64,000 bases of DNA from WHSW01 sp963846165. Lineage in GTDB: Bacteria; Actinomycetota; Thermoleophilia; Solirubrobacterales; 70-9. Of the stretch, positions 60,825-64,000 are shown piece after piece. Position numbers and translations under genes: made by a program. The DNA is taken from contig CAWJUU010000009.1 of NCBI GenBank assembly GCA_963846165.1, forward strand, positions 484,149-548,148, given 5' to 3'. The notes beneath the pieces are model-generated. The model saw only the letters and a list, made by a program, of their open reading frames with translations. It did no database searches and had not been told where the DNA came from. The first letter of the stretch is position 1. The number at the start of each line of letters is the position of its first letter.

Positions 60825-61547
60825 ATGAACGAAGAGCGGAGCGACAGCAGGTTGCGGCGCGCCGGCGTGGCGGCGCTGCGGGTCGGGCGCGACACACTGC
60901 GCCGTGTCGGCCCGGCGCTGGCGGCGCTATGGCGCGTGGCGCGGCCGGTGCTGGCCCGCGCGCTGGAATTCCTGCTGGCGCTCATCATCGTGCTGGAGGA
61001 GTGGGGCTGGCGGCCGCTGGCGGAGCTGCTGGGCCGGCTGGCGCGCTGGCGACCGTGGGCGGCGGTGGAGTCGGTGATCATCCGCCTGCCGCCCTATGCG
61101 GCGCTCGTGGTGTTCGTGCTGCCCTCGGCGCTGCTGCTGCCGCTGAAGTTCCTCGCCCTGTTCCTGGTCGCCAAGGGCCAGATCGTCCTGGCCGGCCTGC
61201 TGTTCCTCGCCGCCAAGGTGGTGGCGACCGCGCTGGTGGCGCGGCTCTTCATGCTGACGCAGCCCGCCCTCATGCAGATCGGCTGGTTCGCCTGGGCCTA
61301 CGACACGCTGATGCCGTGGAAGGATGCGCTGGTGGAGCGCGTGCACGCCTCCTGGCCGTGGCGCGCCGGCCGCGTCTTGAAGGAGCGCGTCAAACGCCTG
61401 CTCGTCGCCCAGGCCCGGCGCTGGCGCCCGACGCTGGCTGCGCTCAGGCAGGCGATGCGCGCCGCCGGCGAGCGCCTGCGCGTCCGCGCCGGCCAGCTCA
61501 TGCGCAGGCTGAGGGAGCGCTGGGCGATGCTGAGGTCGAGCCGCTAG
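60825..61547 (+). CDS. Membrane protein of unknown function, 240 aa
   Basis: Arg-rich N-terminus and C-terminus with three or four helices in between (ARALEFLLALIIVLEEWGW, LPPYAALVVFVLPSALLLPL, KFLALFLVAKGQIVLAGLLF, AAKVVATALVARLFML). The word order (WRPWAAVESVIIRLPPYAAL) is one I have seen in Rhizobiales drafts as a hypothetical inner-membrane protein, but I do not know its role. Overlaps nothing; ATG 60825. Confidence 0.72.
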   Translation: MNEERSDSRLRRAGVAALRVGRDTLRRVGPALAALWRVARPVLARALEFLLALIIVLEEWGWRPLAELLGRLARWRPWAAVESVIIRLPPYAALVVFVLPSALLLPLKFLALFLVAKGQIVLAGLLFLAAKVVATALVARLFMLTQPALMQIGWFAWAYDTLMPWKDALVERVHASWPWRAGRVLKERVKRLLVAQARRWRPTLAALRQAMRAAGERLRVRAGQLMRRLRERWAMLRSSR

Positions 61548-61554
61548 CTGGCTG

Positions 61555-61983
61555 TCAATGCTTGTGCTCGCCGCGCGCGGGCGCGGCTTTGCGGCGCGGC
61601 GGGCCGGTGCCGGTGTCGCTGAAGCTCATGACCTCGACGATCTGGTCCCTGATGGGGCCCGCCACCCTGAGCCGCACGGCCCAGTCGCCGTGCATCTCCA
61701 GCACCAGGCGCGCCTGGTACTCGCCGGGGACGCCGGTCGGCGTCGCCGTGACCGGCCGCACGTTGTGCGCCATCGGCATCGAGGGCATGTCGGCGCCGAT
61801 CGTGACCTGAGCCTGCTCCAGCGGCGCCCCCGTGCGCGCATTGGTGAGCTTGAAGGTGCAGTCATAGGCGAATTTTTCCGGCGCCGGCTTGCAGGTGACG
61901 GTGGCGCGTGCGCGATCGGCGGCGAGCGCCGGTGCGGCGCCGAGACCGGCGGCAAGGGCGAGGATAGCAAAGATCATCCGCAT
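61555..61983 (-). CDS. YtkA/FixH-like periplasmic protein, 142 aa
   Basis: Signal peptide MRMIFAILALAAGLGAAPALAA. Beta-rich domain with PSMPMAHNVRPVTATPTG, YQARLVLEMHGDWAVRLRVA and DQIVEVMSFSD: the YtkA/FixH pattern (M-P-x-M and a final M-x-F). Such proteins support copper delivery or respiratory assembly. Its start overlaps the end of the livG gene by 10 bp. Confidence 0.72.
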   Translation of the reverse strand: MRMIFAILALAAGLGAAPALAADRARATVTCKPAPEKFAYDCTFKLTNARTGAPLEQAQVTIGADMPSMPMAHNVRPVTATPTGVPGEYQARLVLEMHGDWAVRLRVAGPIRDQIVEVMSFSDTGTGPPRRKAAPARGEHKH

Positions 61984-62708
61984 GGACGGGCTCCTCCCGA
62001 TCCATCCATAACCCCGAGATAGGCGCGGCGGAAGGCGTCGCCGGCAAACAGCTCCGCCGGCGGCGCTTCGGCAACCTTGCGGCCGCGATCGAGCAGGATC
62101 GCCATCGGACACAGAGCGGCGACAACGTCGGGCTTGTGCTCGATCAGGATCAGGCCGGCGACGGGCGTCACGGCGTCGGCAACGAGCTGGACCAGCGCGT
62201 CCGTCTCCTCGGGGTTGAGGCCGGCGGTCGGCTCGTCCATCAGCACCAGCCGGGGCGAGCGCGCCACAGCGCGAGCGATCTCCAGACGGCGCTGTTCGTC
62301 GAGGGCAAGCTCGCCGGCCAGAAGGTTGCTCTTGGCTGCCAGGCCCACCGCATCGAGCGCGCGCTCGACGATCTCTTTCTCTTCGCGTGGCGAGCCTCGC
62401 GAGGTGGCAGGTCGCACGTTGTCCTGCACTGTCATCAGCGGAAACAGCCGCACGGTCTGGAACGTGCGGGCGATGCCGAGCCGGGCGATCTCGTGCACGG
62501 GCAATGCCGTGATGTCGCGATCGCCAAACAGCACCTGGCCGCCGTCGGGGCGCACCACGCCGCTGATGGCATTGAAGAGCGTGGTCTTGCCGCAGCCGTT
62601 CGGCCCCATGACTCCGAGGCTCGCGCCCGGCGCCAGCGACAGGTCGACGGGGCCCAGCGCGTCAACGCCGCCGAAGCGAACCGTCAAGCCTTCGAGCCGC
62701 AACAACAT
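61974..62708 (-). CDS. livG: Branched-chain amino-acid ABC transporter, ATP-binding protein
   Basis: Walker A LGVMGPNGCGKTTLFNAISG, ABC signature LALDEQRRLEIARAVA (in place of LSGGQ, as in many LivG proteins), Walker B RLVLMDEPTAGLNPEE and H-loop LILIEHKPDVVAAL. Liv-specific insert (ITALPVHEIARLGIARTFQT). Part of a livHMG transcript with the two permeases upstream; no livF or binding protein follows inside the window. ATG 62708 overlaps livM by 47 bp. Confidence 0.9.
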   Translation of the reverse strand: MLLRLEGLTVRFGGVDALGPVDLSLAPGASLGVMGPNGCGKTTLFNAISGVVRPDGGQVLFGDRDITALPVHEIARLGIARTFQTVRLFPLMTVQDNVRPATSRGSPREEKEIVERALDAVGLAAKSNLLAGELALDEQRRLEIARAVARSPRLVLMDEPTAGLNPEETDALVQLVADAVTPVAGLILIEHKPDVVAALCPMAILLDRGRKVAEAPPAELFAGDAFRRAYLGVMDGSGGARPCG

Positions 62709-63603
62709 CGAGAAGCCCCTTGCAGAAGCCGGCGAGGCGATGCACGGCACGCTCGTCGAGCAGGCCGCGCGGCCGCACGATCAGCAGCACCGCAACCAGG
62801 CCGCCGAACACGATCATCCGGTAGCCCGCAAACAGCCGCGAGGACTCCAGCAGCCCGATGTCGATGAGCACGCCGAGCACCGGCCCGAGCGCCGTGCCTA
62901 GTCCGCCGATTAGCCCGTAGGCCAGGCTGTGCACACCCAGCATGATGTTGAAGTTGCCGGGCTCGACGTAGGTCAAGAGGTGCGCGTAGAGCCCGCCGCC
63001 GAGGCCCGCGAGCGCACCCGCCGCCGCCGCCGCACCGAGGCGCACGCGCACCACCGCCACGCCCTGCAGCTCGGCGAGCAGCGGGTCCGCTCCGGCCTGG
63101 CGCAACGCGCGTCCGTAGCGGGAGCGGTCGAACGCCGCAAAGGATGCCAGGGTAACGGCGAGCAGGACCCAGATGCCGGCCATGTATTGGGCCGGTGTGA
63201 TCTCGTTCTCGAAGAGGTAGCGGATGTCGCCGAAGCCGTCCGTGCCCTTGGGACCGACGAGCCGGCCTGCGACCTCGACCTGCAAGGTGAAAAGCTCGAA
63301 GAGAATGCGCACCATCTCGGCGAATGCCAGCGTCGCCATGGCGAAGTAGAGGCCGGTGAGGCGCAGCGTGGCGCGGCCTACGAGCGCCGCCGTCAACGCG
63401 CCAACCAGGGCGCCCAGCAGCAGAGCCGGGGCCAGCGGCCAGCGCAGCATGGCCGTGCCCATGCCGGCGGCATAGGCGCCGAGTGCGAAGAAGGCCTGCT
63501 GGCCGAAAGAAACCTCGCCCGCCAGCAGCAGCACATAGGCCGACAGCGCCACGAACGAGATGATGCCGATGTTGGCAAGCACACCGACCAGATAGTCGTC
63601 CAT
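62662..63603 (-). CDS. livM: Branched-chain amino-acid ABC transporter, permease LivM type
   Basis: Polytopic permease: IGIISFVALSAYVLLLAGEV, SFGQQAFFALGAYAAG and LLGALVGALTAALVGRATLR match LivM, then the DPLLAEL loop (GADPLLAELQGVAVVRVRLG) and YAHLLTYVEPGNFNIMLGVH, VLGVLIDIGLLESSRLFAGY. About 313 aa, usual length. ATG 63603 lies 3 bp from the livH stop, so the two are coupled. Confidence 0.9.
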   Translation of the reverse strand: MDDYLVGVLANIGIISFVALSAYVLLLAGEVSFGQQAFFALGAYAAGMGTAMLRWPLAPALLLGALVGALTAALVGRATLRLTGLYFAMATLAFAEMVRILFELFTLQVEVAGRLVGPKGTDGFGDIRYLFENEITPAQYMAGIWVLLAVTLASFAAFDRSRYGRALRQAGADPLLAELQGVAVVRVRLGAAAAAGALAGLGGGLYAHLLTYVEPGNFNIMLGVHSLAYGLIGGLGTALGPVLGVLIDIGLLESSRLFAGYRMIVFGGLVAVLLIVRPRGLLDERAVHRLAGFCKGLLDVVAARRLDGSLRRR

Positions 63604-63606
63604 GCG

Positions 63607-64000
63607 TCACACCCGGCGTTGCACGGCCGCGGTCTCGCCAACCTGGCGGCCGCCCATCAGCCCGCCGGGCCAGAACGCCAGCACCGCAAACAGCAGGCCC
63701 CAGGCGATCAGATCGCGCACCTGCGGCCCGAACAGCCATTGCGCGTTGGCCTCGATGATGCCGAGCGCCAGGCCGCCGAGGAGCGCGCCGGGCACCGAGC
63801 CGAGGCCCCCGAGCATCATGGCGATCAGCCCCTTGGTGGTCGCCCACATGCCGAACATCGGTGTGATCTGGGCCTCGCTGGCGGCGATCAGAAAGCCGGC
63901 GAGCCCGCCGATGGCGGAGGCCAGCACGAAGGCCAGCGTGAGGGTGCGCGTCACCGGTACGCCGACCAGCGCCGCCGCCCGCCTTTGGTCGATGACGCTG
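63607..64000 (-). CDS. livH: Branched-chain amino-acid ABC transporter, permease LivH type, 5' partial
   Basis: Open to the window edge; the visible part reads SVIDQRRAAALVGVPVTRTL then ASAIGGLAGFLIAASEAQIT, GLIAMMLGGLGSVPGALLGG and GPQVRDLIAWGLLFAVLAFW, the C-terminal half of a LivH permease. The N-terminal half lies beyond position 64000. First visible gene of the liv operon on this strand. Confidence 0.88.
   Translation of the reverse strand, partial: SVIDQRRAAALVGVPVTRTLTLAFVLASAIGGLAGFLIAASEAQITPMFGMWATTKGLIAMMLGGLGSVPGALLGGLALGIIEANAQWLFGPQVRDLIAWGLLFAVLAFWPGGLMGGRQVGETAAVQRRV

Overview
The window appears to be two unrelated genomes joined at about 40,440-40,452. The left 40.4 kb looks like a high-GC actinobacterium of the Thermoleophilia/Solirubrobacterales type. 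The signs are repeated SnoaL-like proteins starting MSQENVE, a DevR/DevS-like pair, many tandem UspA proteins, and a DUF1918 protein. The right 23.6 kb looks alphaproteobacterial (Hyphomicrobiales/Bradyrhizobium-like). The signs are DUF2852, MaoC and luciferase-like oxidoreductases, a HigBA module, an outer-membrane beta-barrel remnant, Liv-type transporters, and a tRNA-Leu(UAA) gene split by a group I intron. At the join a SnoaL gene (left) and a DUF2852 gene (right) are both cut inside their coding sequence, so an assembly chimera is the simplest reading.

Left part, 1-24 kb. A MacB/FtsX-type ABC exporter and a ZIP metal transporter come first. Then follows an island that resembles the mycobacterial DosR (dormancy) regulon: a NarL/DevR-type response regulator, a GAF-GAF histidine kinase that keeps the DevS haem-ligand histidine motif, four tandem-domain UspA proteins plus a UspA fragment, a two-CBS protein (Hrp1-like), an APH-AAA fusion (Rv2004c-like), a DUF1918 protein and a small zinc ribbon. 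Directly beside it lies a complete arginine deiminase pathway (YfcC-type carrier, arginine deiminase, ornithine carbamoyltransferase, divergent carbamate kinase), a flavodoxin-like protein, then gapA-gpmI. I infer a low-oxygen/dormancy island that couples redox sensing to substrate-level ATP production.

Left part, 24-40 kb. A secreted six-repeat YWTD-type propeller is followed by a poorly conserved accessory stretch (25-28.7 kb) with a broken prim-pol replication protein and a frameshifted ZIP transporter. Next come an alpha/beta hydrolase, a DMT transporter, several small lineage-specific proteins, and five SnoaL-like genes. Three SnoaL genes form a tandem array with 3-nt spacers. A 91-bp upstream segment is duplicated 4.6 kb apart, each copy between a small helical protein and a SnoaL gene.

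Right part, 40.5-64 kb. Mostly catabolic and housekeeping genes: MaoC hydratase, flavin monooxygenase, 2-keto-4-pentenoate hydratase, MetE-like protein, serine beta-lactamase-like hydrolase, intron-bearing tRNA-Leu, a PncC-nucleotidyltransferase fusion, two SDRs, a DUF1963 protein, an oligopeptide-type binding protein, RfbA, a membrane-anchored nuclease-like protein, a creatinase-like M24 protein, and a branched-chain amino-acid ABC transporter running off the edge.

At least eight genes carry single-base frameshifts. Nearly all can be repaired by adding or removing one base in a short G or C run, which points to sequencing error more than to real pseudogenes.
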